Positions 7,785 through 16,370 of a DNA stretch of 45,534 nucleotides are shown here, one piece after another. Under the pieces are notes generated by a model that was given only the letters and a program-made list of their open reading frames with translations, searched no databases and was not told the DNA's origin. The first letter of the stretch is position 1. Every line of letters begins with the position of its first letter. This stretch comes from JAJYTL01 sp046705265. Lineage in GTDB: Bacteria; Pseudomonadota; Alphaproteobacteria; Ferrovibrionales; Ferrovibrionaceae. Position numbers and translations under genes: made by a program. The stretch covers positions 1 through 45,534 of the forward strand of contig JBJKQL010000154.1 in the NCBI GenBank assembly GCA_046705265.1. Direction: 5' to 3'.

Positions 7785-7980
7785 CTTTATGCCCGCGCTC
7801 GGCCAATTCAGTTTCGATTTCCTGGAGGATGGACAGAAGCTCTTCCTGCGCCGATACATTGGGGCGCGTTATGCCAAAAAAATCGACGCCCCCCGTTCCC
7901 GCTCCTAGACGCTCGCGGATTTTCGTGCGGGCTTCCAAAAGCTCAGGGACGGTCATCTCTGCATTGGGTTTGTCTGCCAT
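7777..7980 (-). CDS. Small unknown passenger protein E
   Basis: The 67-aa acidic protein (MADKPNAEMTVPELLEARTK...) has two predicted helices, the last being AQEELLSILQEIETELAER, which could form a coiled coil. The start at 7980 is chosen because the upstream in-frame sequence has poor composition. It is the first gene of a two-gene minus-strand operon with gene D, close to the right end of the element. I do not recognise the family. Confidence 0.6.
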   Translation of the reverse strand: MADKPNAEMTVPELLEARTKIRERLGAGTGGVDFFGITRPNVSAQEELLSILQEIETELAERGHKDA

Positions 7981-8048
7981 GCCGTCTCCATGCCTACCGC
8001 TAAGCATATAGGAGGCGACGCGCAAAATCGACAGGCGTCAAGCCCGAC

Positions 8049-8071
8049 AAATTTCAAAGTGAGACACTACC
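8049..8071. repeat. Right terminal inverted repeat of the IS1-family element
   Basis: This is the perfect 23-bp inverted copy of 5221-5243, followed by the 8-bp target duplication CAAAAGAC at 8072-8079. Confidence 0.9.
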
Positions 8072-8079
8072 CAAAAGAC

Positions 8080-8583
8080 CAGATGATCACCCCAACCGAG
8101 AGTCCGCAATGGGGCACGAAGAGCCAATACGAGCGACTGACGCCAATGATCCCATTAGGATCTCGGGGCCAGAGCAACATCCCCCGTGCCCGACGGCTCC
8201 TATGGGGTCGAGCAGTCATTGAAGACATCACCATTGCCGCTGCCGCGAGGCATTGCACTGGCTTTTGCCGAAGTTCGGCTACCTCCCTGGCAAGGCCGTT
8301 GTCAGCGATGGCGGCGGTCGTCTGGATTATCCCCAATACGAGCGTGGCCCAAGGAGAAAGACCAGTCTCACAGTAGGCTTGGGTCCAGCGATCTTCTTGA
8401 CAATCGGTCCGGCTGCAGAATGTCTATGACAGCGGCAACTATGGAGCCGGGAAATTACCTCTGCGTCGCGAAGGCGCAGCGGTCGGGAAATGACTTGAGG
8501 CGTACCGCTGTCTTCTGCCCGCCGACAAATTCCGCCAATCTGGCTCGGAAGGCACACGGCGCATCGGCGTCTGGAGCTGAACG
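8080..8583. other. No gene recognised
   Basis: About 500 bp lie between the IS1-family element and arfB. Several short frames overlap in different registers, none with convincing composition. One plus-strand stretch (about 8270-8420) reads protein-like (FGYLPGKAVVSDGGGRLDYP) but has no start and matches nothing I know. It is probably decayed coding DNA next to the mobile region. Confidence 0.4.
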
Positions 8584-9033
8584 ATGAACCATTCGCGAAG
8601 AAGCGCCGTAATCCAGGTGACCCACCACCTCGCGATAGACAGGCGCGATATTGAGGAGACGTTTATCCGTGCCCGGGGCCCGGGCGGACAAAACGTCAAC
8701 AAACTTGCGAGCGCCGTTCAGTTACGCTTCAACGCGGAGCGCTCCTTATGCCTGGATGAAGAAACGCGCATGCGATTGCGTCGGGTGGCCGGCCGACGGA
8801 TGACGGCGGAAGGTATCCTCGTCATTACCGCACGTCGCTTCCGCACTCAAGAGCGCAATCGCGAGGACGCCTATGAGCGGCTGATCGATCTCATCAGCAG
8901 AGCTGCGGCGACGGGTAAGTTGCGGCTGGCGACGCGACCGACTGTGGCATCTCGGATCCGTCGCCGCGAAGCGAAAATCGCGCGCGGCGGCGTCAAACGC
9001 ATGCGCCGAACGATACATCATGTCCCGGAATAG
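8584..9033 (+). CDS. arfB: Alternative ribosome-rescue factor ArfB (peptidyl-tRNA hydrolase)
   Basis: The 149-aa protein releases nascent chains from ribosomes stalled on non-stop mRNA. The class I release-factor domain has the catalytic GGQ in RARGPGGQNVNKLASAVQLRF (residues about 31-50), where Gln positions water at the peptidyl-tRNA ester. The C-terminal tail is rich in Arg/Lys (RIRRREAKIARGGVKRMRR), as needed to sit in the empty mRNA channel. The length is typical for ArfB/YaeJ and far below RF1/RF2. It is a single gene with gaps on both sides. Within the release-factor family, size and tail make ArfB the clear choice. Confidence 0.92.
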   Translation: MNHSRRSAVIQVTHHLAIDRRDIEETFIRARGPGGQNVNKLASAVQLRFNAERSLCLDEETRMRLRRVAGRRMTAEGILVITARRFRTQERNREDAYERLIDLISRAAATGKLRLATRPTVASRIRRREAKIARGGVKRMRRTIHHVPE

Positions 9034-9495
9034 AAAATCAGCGAAGACATTTTCGCGGACTATCTTTTCCTCCTGGATCGGGTCTGGCGGGCATACGACC
9101 AACAGACTGCGATACGACCTTCCGTTCTAACCGCATTTCCTCGAAATTGTTGGTCTCGGCAGAATTGAGGCCCCGGCAGGCGTTGCACCCGACGCTTTGA
9201 TAGCATGACAAAGAATTTCCGTGACGGGGAAGACTGATCAGACCCCCGCGAGAAAAGCGGCCTAATCGAGGTGACCCACGAATTCCTCGGCCAAGAATCG
9301 CTCTTCAAGTGTCCGCAACGAATTCGCTGTCAGGACGCCGCCGATCGCCTGCGCTCCCGGTTTGCCGGTATTCGGCATTATTCCAAGACAGGGTTTGCTG
9401 CTCGGGACGGGACCACGCATCAATCCTGATCCACCCCAGCGCGCCTGGAGACTGATCTAGCGCAATGCGCCGCGAATGATTTTCACATTGCCTGA
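9034..9495. other. No gene recognised
   Basis: These 460 bp lie between arfB and the 653-aa protein. Only short frames are present, none of which I can support. The stretch presumably holds the promoter of the 9496-14867 genes, but I see no clear -35/-10 or operator. Confidence 0.4.
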
Positions 9496-11457
9496 ATGGA
9501 TCAGATTGCGGGACTGAATCCCATGACCCAAAAGGTGGAGATCATCGAGCGCCTGGGGGAGAGCGCTATCTTGCTGCCATCGCTCCTGGGTGATGCATTG
9601 GCCGCGAACGACCGGTTGAAGGTTAATCTCAGTTGCTTGCAGGAGGCGGTCCGCCGAGCGCAGTCGCCGAGCAGCAAGGAGAGGATTTTCCCAGGGTCAC
9701 AAGCTGACACCGGTGCAGAGGCGCATGAGTTGGAGGCACTGGCTTCAGGCGCGCAGCTGGTGGACCCCGAGCATCTCTTCGCGCCGGGTCTCCATACACT
9801 GCTCACCAGAATTGGCGACGATCTCGGGGTGATGCTCGCGCCCATCGAGGCCGCTGGAGACGACCCGAGCCGGACCTTCGCGGACCGGCTTGCGGCGGCA
9901 AGAGAAACCATTCCCGTGGCCGAGACCGACCAGATCGAGCTCCGCGCCATCGACAGGCTCACCTCCGTCCGCGCCGGCCAGGAGAGTGTTCACTCTCTCG
10001 TCATGGATCTGCACAAGGCGCTCAACCGGCTTGCTGCCGATACAGCGGTCGAGACCTTAGACGGTGCGCACGTCCATGCCCTCAACGATCGGGATCGACG
10101 CATTATCCGCGCGTTCATGCAGGGGCTCAATCGCACTGCATCCCTAGCGTTTGGCCACCCGGGACTCGGGACCACGGCCATCCGCGCCGGCGGGCGCCTC
10201 ACCATCCAGAACGACATTGGCACCACTGATGCACACGTACTCGTGGTGCATATCGATGCGAACGACGTGACGATCACTTATGCGGATAATCACCGGCCGA
10301 GAGCGGAGTTCTTCATCCGCCTGTTTGCCGGGCGCGGCGTTACCTGGGAGCCTCTCGCTGAGCAGAATGCCAAAGGGCTCGAAAAAGACACTTTTTATCT
10401 CCTGAACGGCCGTTACGTCTCCGGCGATGACAACGCGCTTCAGTCCTTTCTCGAGTTTCTCGGATCCCGGATCGTATTCCTTATCGACTGGAACAGGGCG
10501 CGCAAGGCGTTGCAGATCTTCGTTGGGACAAATACCGCGATCGGGTTGCTGGCCTGGGCAGCAGAGCAGGATTTCGGTCATCGGGCGTTTCTCGAGCTTG
10601 GCGGCGCCGACTTGATTTTCGAGGCCGTCGACCGTGGTGCAGCCGGGCGCATTCGCTACGGGGTCCGGCTTGATCAGGCCCTCGGTGTTGCCGAATGTAG
10701 CGCTTTCCTCAGGAACGTTTTGCGGACTGCCAGCCAGGGGCTTGCAGCCGGTCGCGGCGTACGTCTCATCCGTGACGAAGTGCAGGCTGAGCTCTCGCGT
10801 CGATTCGAAACGGCAGAGACTTCAATCCTCACCGTCCTCATCCGTCATCTTGGTCTCACGCGGATGCTCGCCGTGGCGATTGCGGATCTGTTGGCGACGC
10901 CATGCTTTTGGACCGCTTCCGCACGGCGGGCCTTGGCGGCGCGGGCAAAGCGGCTCGAGGAAAAGGGGGACCGGCTCACCATCGCCGCGCGCGAGCGCGC
11001 GGCGAAAGTGCATCAGGCCGATCGGCTGCGTTTGGTTATCGATGAGATCGAGAACGGCACCGATTCCCTCGAAGATTGTGCTTTTCTTCTCGGTCTTATG
11101 CCGGAGCCCGACATGCCAATGCTGAAGGTCGAGCCGCTACTTGGGCTTTCCGAGATCGTAATCGACAGCATCAGCAATGTTGTCCGCGCGATCGAAGCCG
11201 CATCGCGATTGGCCGAGGAGCAGCGCTCAGACGCGACGACGTCGCTGCAGGCAATCGATGCGGCGGTCGGCGCCGAGCGTCTCGCTGACACCGCAATGCG
11301 GGACACTCTTGCCGCCGTGGTCTCCGAGCCATCGACGGATGCGCGGGCGCTTGTTCTCGCCTTTGAGATCACCCGTGCCCTCGAGACCGCTACCGATCAT
11401 CTTTCGCACGCGTCCCTTTCTCTGCGCGAGCGCGTCCTTGAAGAGTTGGCCGCATGA
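9496..11457 (+). CDS. Unrecognised 653-aa protein, possibly PhoU/DUF47-like at the N-terminus
   Basis: The large soluble protein is mostly helical and has no signal peptide or membrane segment. The start region (KVEIIERLGESAILLPSLLG, then DALAANDRLKV) resembles the PhoU-like helical DUF47 family. A central mixed section (TTDAHVLVVHIDANDVTITY and onward, about residues 250-400) is unfamiliar, and helices rich in Arg/Glu/Ala follow (ALAARAKRLEEKGDRLTIAA). An alternative start is ATG 9523 (MTQKVE). The 4-bp overlap (ATGA) with the PPDK-like gene implies a partner protein, perhaps regulating or accepting phosphate from it. That last point is inference only. Confidence 0.75.
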   Translation: MDQIAGLNPMTQKVEIIERLGESAILLPSLLGDALAANDRLKVNLSCLQEAVRRAQSPSSKERIFPGSQADTGAEAHELEALASGAQLVDPEHLFAPGLHTLLTRIGDDLGVMLAPIEAAGDDPSRTFADRLAAARETIPVAETDQIELRAIDRLTSVRAGQESVHSLVMDLHKALNRLAADTAVETLDGAHVHALNDRDRRIIRAFMQGLNRTASLAFGHPGLGTTAIRAGGRLTIQNDIGTTDAHVLVVHIDANDVTITYADNHRPRAEFFIRLFAGRGVTWEPLAEQNAKGLEKDTFYLLNGRYVSGDDNALQSFLEFLGSRIVFLIDWNRARKALQIFVGTNTAIGLLAWAAEQDFGHRAFLELGGADLIFEAVDRGAAGRIRYGVRLDQALGVAECSAFLRNVLRTASQGLAAGRGVRLIRDEVQAELSRRFETAETSILTVLIRHLGLTRMLAVAIADLLATPCFWTASARRALAARAKRLEEKGDRLTIAARERAAKVHQADRLRLVIDEIENGTDSLEDCAFLLGLMPEPDMPMLKVEPLLGLSEIVIDSISNVVRAIEAASRLAEEQRSDATTSLQAIDAAVGAERLADTAMRDTLAAVVSEPSTDARALVLAFEITRALETATDHLSHASLSLRERVLEELAA

Positions 11458-13160
11458 CTGGCGCCACGCCGCTCCTTATCGGCGTGAGCGGCGCTACCGT
11501 CGAGCTAACAGCGGAAGTGGCAGGATCCAAGGCCAGCATCTTATGGCGTATAAGCCGGCTCGGCCTCCGCGTGCCGCCAGCCTTCGTCCTTCCGACGACG
11601 CTCTGCGCTGCGGTCAATCGCGGCGAACCGACAGCGATCCAAGCTCTCGACGCGGGATTGCGCGAAGGTATGGCGCGGCTGGAAGCAGCGACGGGACGGC
11701 GCTTCGGCAGCTCTCGCGCCCCACTCCTGGTCTCCGTCCGCTCGGGCGCGGCCCAGTCGATGCCGGGCATGTTGGCGAGCGTACTTAATGTCGGGCTCAA
11801 TCGAGACAACGTTCGCGGCTTGATCGGTCTCACCGGCAATCCGCGGCTTGCCTGGGACGGCTATCGGCGTTTTGTCCAGGCATACGCTGAGGTTGTCGCC
11901 AACGCACGGGCGGCGCCGTTCATGGAGCAGCTCGCCGAAATGGTCCGCTCCGAAGCTGTAGCCGATGACGATGACCTTGATCCCGAGGCATTGGAGAGGC
12001 TGACCCATGCTTTCCTGGCGCTCACCGAATCAAACGGGCAGCCAATTCCAGACGATCCATGGGCCCAGCTCAGCGCCGCGTCGCAGGCAGTCTACCGGTC
12101 ATGGGAATCTCCGCGTGCGAAAGAGTATCGCCGGCTCAATAGGCTTGCCGAGAGCGCCGGGACGGCCGTCACCGTCCAGGCCATGGTATTCGGGAATGCT
12201 GGGGGTAAGTCCGGCGCTGGCGTTGCCTTCTCGCGCAATCCGGCAACCGGCGCAAAGGCGCTTTACGTCGATTTTATGTTCGATGCCCAAGGCGATGACG
12301 TCGTCGCCGGCCGGCGCATACCGAGCGACGTAACGCTCCTCGCCATGCGATTGCCCGATGCGGCAGCCGAGCTTGCAAATAGTGCGGAGCGACTAGAGCG
12401 CGAGTTCCGTGACGTACTGGACATTGAATTTACCATTGAGAACGGAACGTTGTTCTATTTGCAGACGCGCCCCGCCAAACTGACGCCGCGGGCAGCCCTG
12501 CGGACCCTGGTCGACTTTGTCCACGAAGGCCTTCTAAGCCGCTCGGCGGCGCTGGCGCACGCGGCGAAGATCGATTTTGATCGCGCCGGGCTGACACGCT
12601 TCGCCGATACAGTGGTCCCCATTGCTAACGCCATCGCGGCTTCACCCGGCGTGGCAAGCGGTCGTGTCGCCTTCGATACCGGTCGCGCCGCCGTTCTCGC
12701 CGAGCGCGGCGAACCGGTAATCCTGGTGCGGCACGACATCGCGACTGAAGACATCGCAGGATTCGCAATTGCCGCCGGAATACTCACCGCCGTCGGCAGT
12801 CGGACCGCTCACGCCGCGGTCGTCGCCCGCCAGCTTGGAAAGGTTTGCCTCGTCGGCTGCCGAGATCTTGAGATCGATATGCGTGACCGAAGCGGCAAGA
12901 TCGGCAGTAGCCGAATTGCGGAAGGCGATTGGCTATCTCTCGATGGCGATACGGGTGAGGTTACGCTCGGCCGGCGAGAGATCGTAAGCGACACACCCCG
13001 CGCCGAACTCGCCGAAATCGAATCCTGGCATCGCGATAGCCCAGCCGGCTTTGCCAGCCCGCTGCCCGATTCTGAAGCGATTGCTGGACGCGCCGCAAGC
13101 CCAGAGTCCCAAATTGCGTTGAGGCCCGGCGACAAAATCGAGCCTCGATCGAGAAGGTAA
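11454..13160 (+). CDS. PPDK-like protein lacking the PEP/pyruvate barrel
   Basis: The 568-aa protein corresponds to the first two thirds of pyruvate phosphate dikinase. The N-terminal nucleotide-binding part has AGSKASILWRISRLGLRVPP and the PPDK loop VFGNAGGKSGAGVAFSRNP (about 245-265). The swivelling phosphohistidine domain has SPGVASGRVAF and SRTAHAAVVARQLGKVCLVG, where His is the phosphorylated residue. Full PPDK has about 880 aa and ends in a PEP/pyruvate TIM barrel that is absent here; the tail is a short disordered stretch. It could take phosphate from ATP onto His but has no own acceptor domain. The acceptor may be its overlapping upstream partner or a small molecule. Confidence 0.85.
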   Translation: MTGATPLLIGVSGATVELTAEVAGSKASILWRISRLGLRVPPAFVLPTTLCAAVNRGEPTAIQALDAGLREGMARLEAATGRRFGSSRAPLLVSVRSGAAQSMPGMLASVLNVGLNRDNVRGLIGLTGNPRLAWDGYRRFVQAYAEVVANARAAPFMEQLAEMVRSEAVADDDDLDPEALERLTHAFLALTESNGQPIPDDPWAQLSAASQAVYRSWESPRAKEYRRLNRLAESAGTAVTVQAMVFGNAGGKSGAGVAFSRNPATGAKALYVDFMFDAQGDDVVAGRRIPSDVTLLAMRLPDAAAELANSAERLEREFRDVLDIEFTIENGTLFYLQTRPAKLTPRAALRTLVDFVHEGLLSRSAALAHAAKIDFDRAGLTRFADTVVPIANAIAASPGVASGRVAFDTGRAAVLAERGEPVILVRHDIATEDIAGFAIAAGILTAVGSRTAHAAVVARQLGKVCLVGCRDLEIDMRDRSGKIGSSRIAEGDWLSLDGDTGEVTLGRREIVSDTPRAELAEIESWHRDSPAGFASPLPDSEAIAGRAASPESQIALRPGDKIEPRSRR

Positions 13161-13850
13161 AGACCATTGCAGACGCTTTCAGAAATCCGCCGATTACTGT
13201 TCGATGCCCAGAAAAGTAAGACGGGCAATAGATACTCTGGGGTGCGAACGGCGAGGGTGGAGCAGCCGCATAGTATGTTCTCCATTGCCAATCGAGCGGC
13301 ATCGCACTTCGATCTGTTTCATAGTAACGAAGGGGCTCCTCACGCTCCGGTATCCCGCGGCTGGCCCCCGGCGTCCGACACGGTGCTGCCGGAAACGACG
13401 TCAAGCTGTCCAAGATCGGGCTGCTTTGGGACCGGAGTGAGATGCGCGAGGAAACCCGCTTTGCCCGCATCGCGTGGAAAACGCCCCGTGACCACAATGT
13501 TGATCGCGCAGTTCGACCATGCCATCGCCGCTCTTCGACACCCGATCGATTGCTTGGGTCTCGGGAATCTGACCTTCCTGATCGCGCAGGATCCCGTGGC
13601 GCGTATGCAAATTTCTCATTGCGATCGGGCTATTTTCCTTCGTCGATATGTTTTATTTTCTACGAAGCCAACGCTCATGGGGTTTCTCTATGGTGTGGTC
13701 TATGCCTATTTCTCGACCGTGGCGCGGGCCTGGATATTTCCCAACGCCCCTGTCACCGTGCGTCCGAAGGCGTGGCTCGCACGATAATTGTTTACTTCGC
13801 CGCGGTCATTCCTTGAAAGGATGCGCGTGGCCGGGGGGGGCTGCTTTGCC
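13161..13850. other. No convincing gene
   Basis: This 690-bp gap holds several overlapping frames (for example 13167-13787 plus). Their translations are rich in Arg, Cys and Pro and lack a family match, so I treat them as chance frames. It probably contains the promoter of the CBS-domain gene. Confidence 0.4.
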
Positions 13851-14867
13851 ATGAGCCAGGCACGCGACGTCATGACGAAGGAAATCGCGGCCGTGGCTCC
13901 GGACACTCCGGTTCCCGAGATCGCGCATCTTCTTCTCACCCGCTCGGTCAGCGCCGTCCCTGTAATCGACGGTTCGGGGGCACTTCTTGGGATGGTCAGC
14001 GAAGGCGATCTTATCGGACGGAGTCCTTCCGACCGTGAAGAGCGCCGCGATTGGTGGCTTGCGCTTCTTGCCGAGGGGGAGACGCTGCATCCCGACTTTC
14101 TGGCAAGCCTAAGAAAGCTCACGCTGCGGGCGCAAGACGTAATGTCCACACCGGTCGTCAGTGTCGAAGAAACAACCGAAATTGATGAGATCGCGCGGCT
14201 GCTCGCGAGCTATCGGATCAAACGTGTTCCGGTCCTGCGTGAGGGAAAAGTTGTCGGCATCGTGAGCCGGGCGGATCTGCTTCATTCGCTTGCCGAGGGA
14301 CAGGCCGAGGGTGCAAAGCCGCAGACCGCGACCCACGGCCTGCTGTCCGATGCGCTGACGCACCTCGATCAGCGCTTTTTCGGAGGGCATCAACAACCGC
14401 AGGCGCAAAAGCCGGCGCCACAGCCGGTGGAGCAGGGGATCGGCGTTACGCGGGCGGATTTTCAGACCTTGGTTGCCGATTCCGAGCACCGCAAGGCGGC
14501 CCAACAGGCATCTGCCAAACAGGAGGCCATCGCGCAACGGCGCGCGCGGGTTGAGGCGCTGATAAGTCATCACATCGACGATCCGAATTGGCGCGCACTG
14601 CTGCACCAAGCGCGCCTTGCTGCCGAAGCAGGCGAGCCGGAAGCCTTGCTGCTGCGTTTCCCAAGCGGACTTTGCAGCGACGCCGGGCGATCGATCAATG
14701 CACGGGAGGACGATTGGCCCGCCACACTGCGAGGAGAGGCCGCGGAAGTCTATCTGCGATGGGAAAAGGACCTGAAGCCGGCCGGATTTGGCCTCGTCGC
14801 GCGCGTGCTTGACTTCCCGGGCGGCTTTCCGGGTGATATCGGCCTGTTCCTCGTTTGGGGTGCTTGA
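13851..14867 (+). CDS. CBS-pair protein with an extra C-terminal domain
   Basis: The 338-aa protein (MSQARDVMTKEIAAVAPDTP...) has two CBS motifs. One is at about residues 5-60 (VMTKEIAAVAPDTPVPEIAH ending GMVSEGDLIGRS) and one at about 95-150 (AQDVMSTPVVSVEETTEID, ending GIVSRADLLHS). These bind adenine nucleotides in other proteins. The C-terminal 180 residues contain a Gln/Pro linker and a region (ARVEALISHHIDDPNWRALL) common after CBS pairs in alphaproteobacteria and of unknown role. The start at 13851 is preferred; an in-frame start at 13788 would add 21 residues of poor composition. It may sense energy charge for the PPDK-like unit upstream, by proximity only. Confidence 0.85.
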   Translation: MSQARDVMTKEIAAVAPDTPVPEIAHLLLTRSVSAVPVIDGSGALLGMVSEGDLIGRSPSDREERRDWWLALLAEGETLHPDFLASLRKLTLRAQDVMSTPVVSVEETTEIDEIARLLASYRIKRVPVLREGKVVGIVSRADLLHSLAEGQAEGAKPQTATHGLLSDALTHLDQRFFGGHQQPQAQKPAPQPVEQGIGVTRADFQTLVADSEHRKAAQQASAKQEAIAQRRARVEALISHHIDDPNWRALLHQARLAAEAGEPEALLLRFPSGLCSDAGRSINAREDDWPATLRGEAAEVYLRWEKDLKPAGFGLVARVLDFPGGFPGDIGLFLVWGA

Positions 14868-14979
14868 TCGGCATCCCCACGGCAACGATTAGCTGTTCTG
14901 GCGCAACCGGCCAATGTGAAAAGTCGGCTCCTGCCGAGATGACGTTCTGTCCCGGCGCGCGGCGTTTGCGAGGCACATG

Positions 14980-15279
14980 CTATCGCTGCATTTTCATCCG
15001 GCCGGCGTCCAGTTTTTCCTCCAATTGCGTAAAATCGTCGAACAGCGAGCTGAAATCACGAGAAAATTCGGCCTTGACCATTTCCCAAGATGTGCCCGCG
15101 TGCTCCGCAGCGCTCACCCGGTGAGCCAGTTCCGCTTGGCGTTTGCAAAGTTCGGCAACGGAGCCCCGATGCAAGTCGGAGAATTCGCCTCGGTCGTCGA
15201 AGTCACGCGTGCGTGCTTCAAGGCGGCGGGAAAGCTCCTCGAGCTGCTGCCGCAAATCGTTCTTTTCTGCTTCACTCAT
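14980..15279 (-). CDS. Small coiled-coil protein of unknown function
   Basis: The 99-aa, highly charged, all-helical protein has heptad-like stretches at both ends (EKNDLRQQLEELSRRLEART and FDDFTQLEEKLDAGRMKMQR). It has no signal peptide and no enzymatic motif. It is convergent with the CBS gene and downstream of the ZnuA-like gene on the same strand (67-bp gap), so it might share its transcript. Confidence 0.65.
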   Translation of the reverse strand: MSEAEKNDLRQQLEELSRRLEARTRDFDDRGEFSDLHRGSVAELCKRQAELAHRVSAAEHAGTSWEMVKAEFSRDFSSLFDDFTQLEEKLDAGRMKMQR

Positions 15280-15346
15280 CGCACCCGTCCGCTCCGATGC
15301 AATCCCGCAACAATGACCACGTCGAGTATATATTAAAATCTTTGCC

Positions 15347-16273
15347 TCAAGGTGAGGAAAGGCAGCCTGCGATACCGCCTGCGAGGCGGCTCATCATGGC
15401 GAAATAGCTGCTCGGACCAGGCGTTACGCCGGAGCCGTAAGAATCCAGGACGCTTATGTGAACGCCGAGACCTTCGGCGAGCTTCGCCGCCGTGGCCGGC
15501 CGGTATTGCGACTCGCTGAATATGCAGTGGACGTGCAGCCGCTCAATGGCGGCTTTCAGCGCCGCAGCACGGCTCGGACTCACCGACTTCCCGGGCGCCG
15601 CGATAACGGTGCCGACGTTGTTCAGGCGGTACGTCTGATCCAGATAGGCGTATGAATCGTGCATGACAAGAAAAGGAATCTTACGCACCGGCGTCAGCGT
15701 CGCGTCGAGTTCATATTCGAGCGCTTGAAGCCGCGCGTCGAAACTATCGGCATTGGCGTGATAGACCGCGGCGTCATTCGGATCGATAGAGGAAAGCGCC
15801 TGCTGGATGGCGCGGGCGATCACCGCGGCATTTGCGGGATCCAACCAGAGATTGGGGTTGATGGCGGATTTGCCCGCCGGCGCTCTCGCCACCGTTCCCG
15901 CCTGAGACCATATCCCGGCCGGTCGCGACGGCAGAAGCTTGATGCCGGGGAGCCGGCTTACGGTGATGACATGCGCTGTCCGTGGCAGGGCGGCGATAAT
16001 CTTCGCGAGAGATTTTTCCAGTGGAGGGCCGATCCAAACCACCACTTGAGCGCTCTTCAAGACTTGTTTTTGCCTTGCCGTCGGCACGAAGGTTTGTGGC
16101 GTTTCTTTGGTGGGGATGAGAACGTCGGGCTGGCCGGCGCCTGCCATGACGTTGCTCGCGATTGCGCCGAGCGGCTCGATCGTAACCGCCACAGTCAGCT
16201 GCTGTGCGAACGCGGGGGCGATCGAGATCCAGAAGAGAAAAACCGTGAAAACAGCTACCAGCCGGCGACACAT
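15347..16273 (-). CDS. ZnuA-like metal-binding periplasmic protein with altered ligands
   Basis: The 308-aa cluster A-I solute-binding protein has a signal peptide (LVAVFTVFLFWISIAPAFA). The family frame is clear: VVWIGPPLEKSL, WLDPANAAVIARAI, MHDSYAYLDQTY, IFSESQYRP, LDSYGSGVTPGP. In zinc-binding ZnuA three His coordinate the metal. Here the first (usually SPH) is ETPQTF, Gln in place of His, and the second (usually NPHLWLDP) is NPNLWLDP, Asn in place of His. Only the third (MHD) remains. The His-rich loop is also missing. Divergence from a Zur-type regulator with a dyad between them supports a role in zinc starvation, but metal binding must differ from that of standard ZnuA. No znuBC is in the window. 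Confidence 0.85.
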   Translation of the reverse strand: MCRRLVAVFTVFLFWISIAPAFAQQLTVAVTIEPLGAIASNVMAGAGQPDVLIPTKETPQTFVPTARQKQVLKSAQVVVWIGPPLEKSLAKIIAALPRTAHVITVSRLPGIKLLPSRPAGIWSQAGTVARAPAGKSAINPNLWLDPANAAVIARAIQQALSSIDPNDAAVYHANADSFDARLQALEYELDATLTPVRKIPFLVMHDSYAYLDQTYRLNNVGTVIAAPGKSVSPSRAAALKAAIERLHVHCIFSESQYRPATAAKLAEGLGVHISVLDSYGSGVTPGPSSYFAMMSRLAGGIAGCLSSP

Positions 16274-16320
16274 GGGAGTGGACCGTTACGCGTCTGCGAT
16301 TATCGAAGTGGCACCGACGT

Positions 16321-16339
16321 TATGATATAAAGTAACATA
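16321..16339. promoter_or_regulatory. Candidate Zur box between the ZnuA-like and zur genes
   Basis: A 7-5-7 dyad, TATGATA-TAAAG-TAACATA, is AT-rich in a GC-rich setting and resembles Zur operators of alphaproteobacteria. It lies 48 bp before the ZnuA-like start and 32 bp before the zur start, positioned to control both divergent genes. Confidence 0.55.
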
Positions 16340-16370
16340 TCCGCAAGTGCTAAAGAGGTACCTTTCGCCC

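Larger units (their letters stand above)
5221..8071. mobile_element. IS1-family transposon with five passenger genes
   Basis: The termini 5221-5243 and 8049-8071 are 23-bp perfect inverted repeats starting GGTAGTGTCTCACTTTGAAA. They are flanked by an 8-bp direct duplication CAAAAGAC (5213-5220 and 8072-8079), as expected for IS1-type insertion. The 2,851-bp unit holds a transposase on the minus strand at the left end, a three-gene plus-strand operon (6245-7573), and two overlapping minus-strand genes (7545-7980). Classical IS1 is under 1 kb and carries nothing else, so this is a large cargo-bearing form. Perfect ends and duplication imply a recent, possibly still mobile, insertion. Confidence 0.88.

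Noticed and set aside
13167..13787. 206-codon plus-strand frame as a gene
   Set aside because: The composition is chance-like with scattered Cys, Arg and Pro, there is no family resemblance, and other frames of similar quality overlap it.
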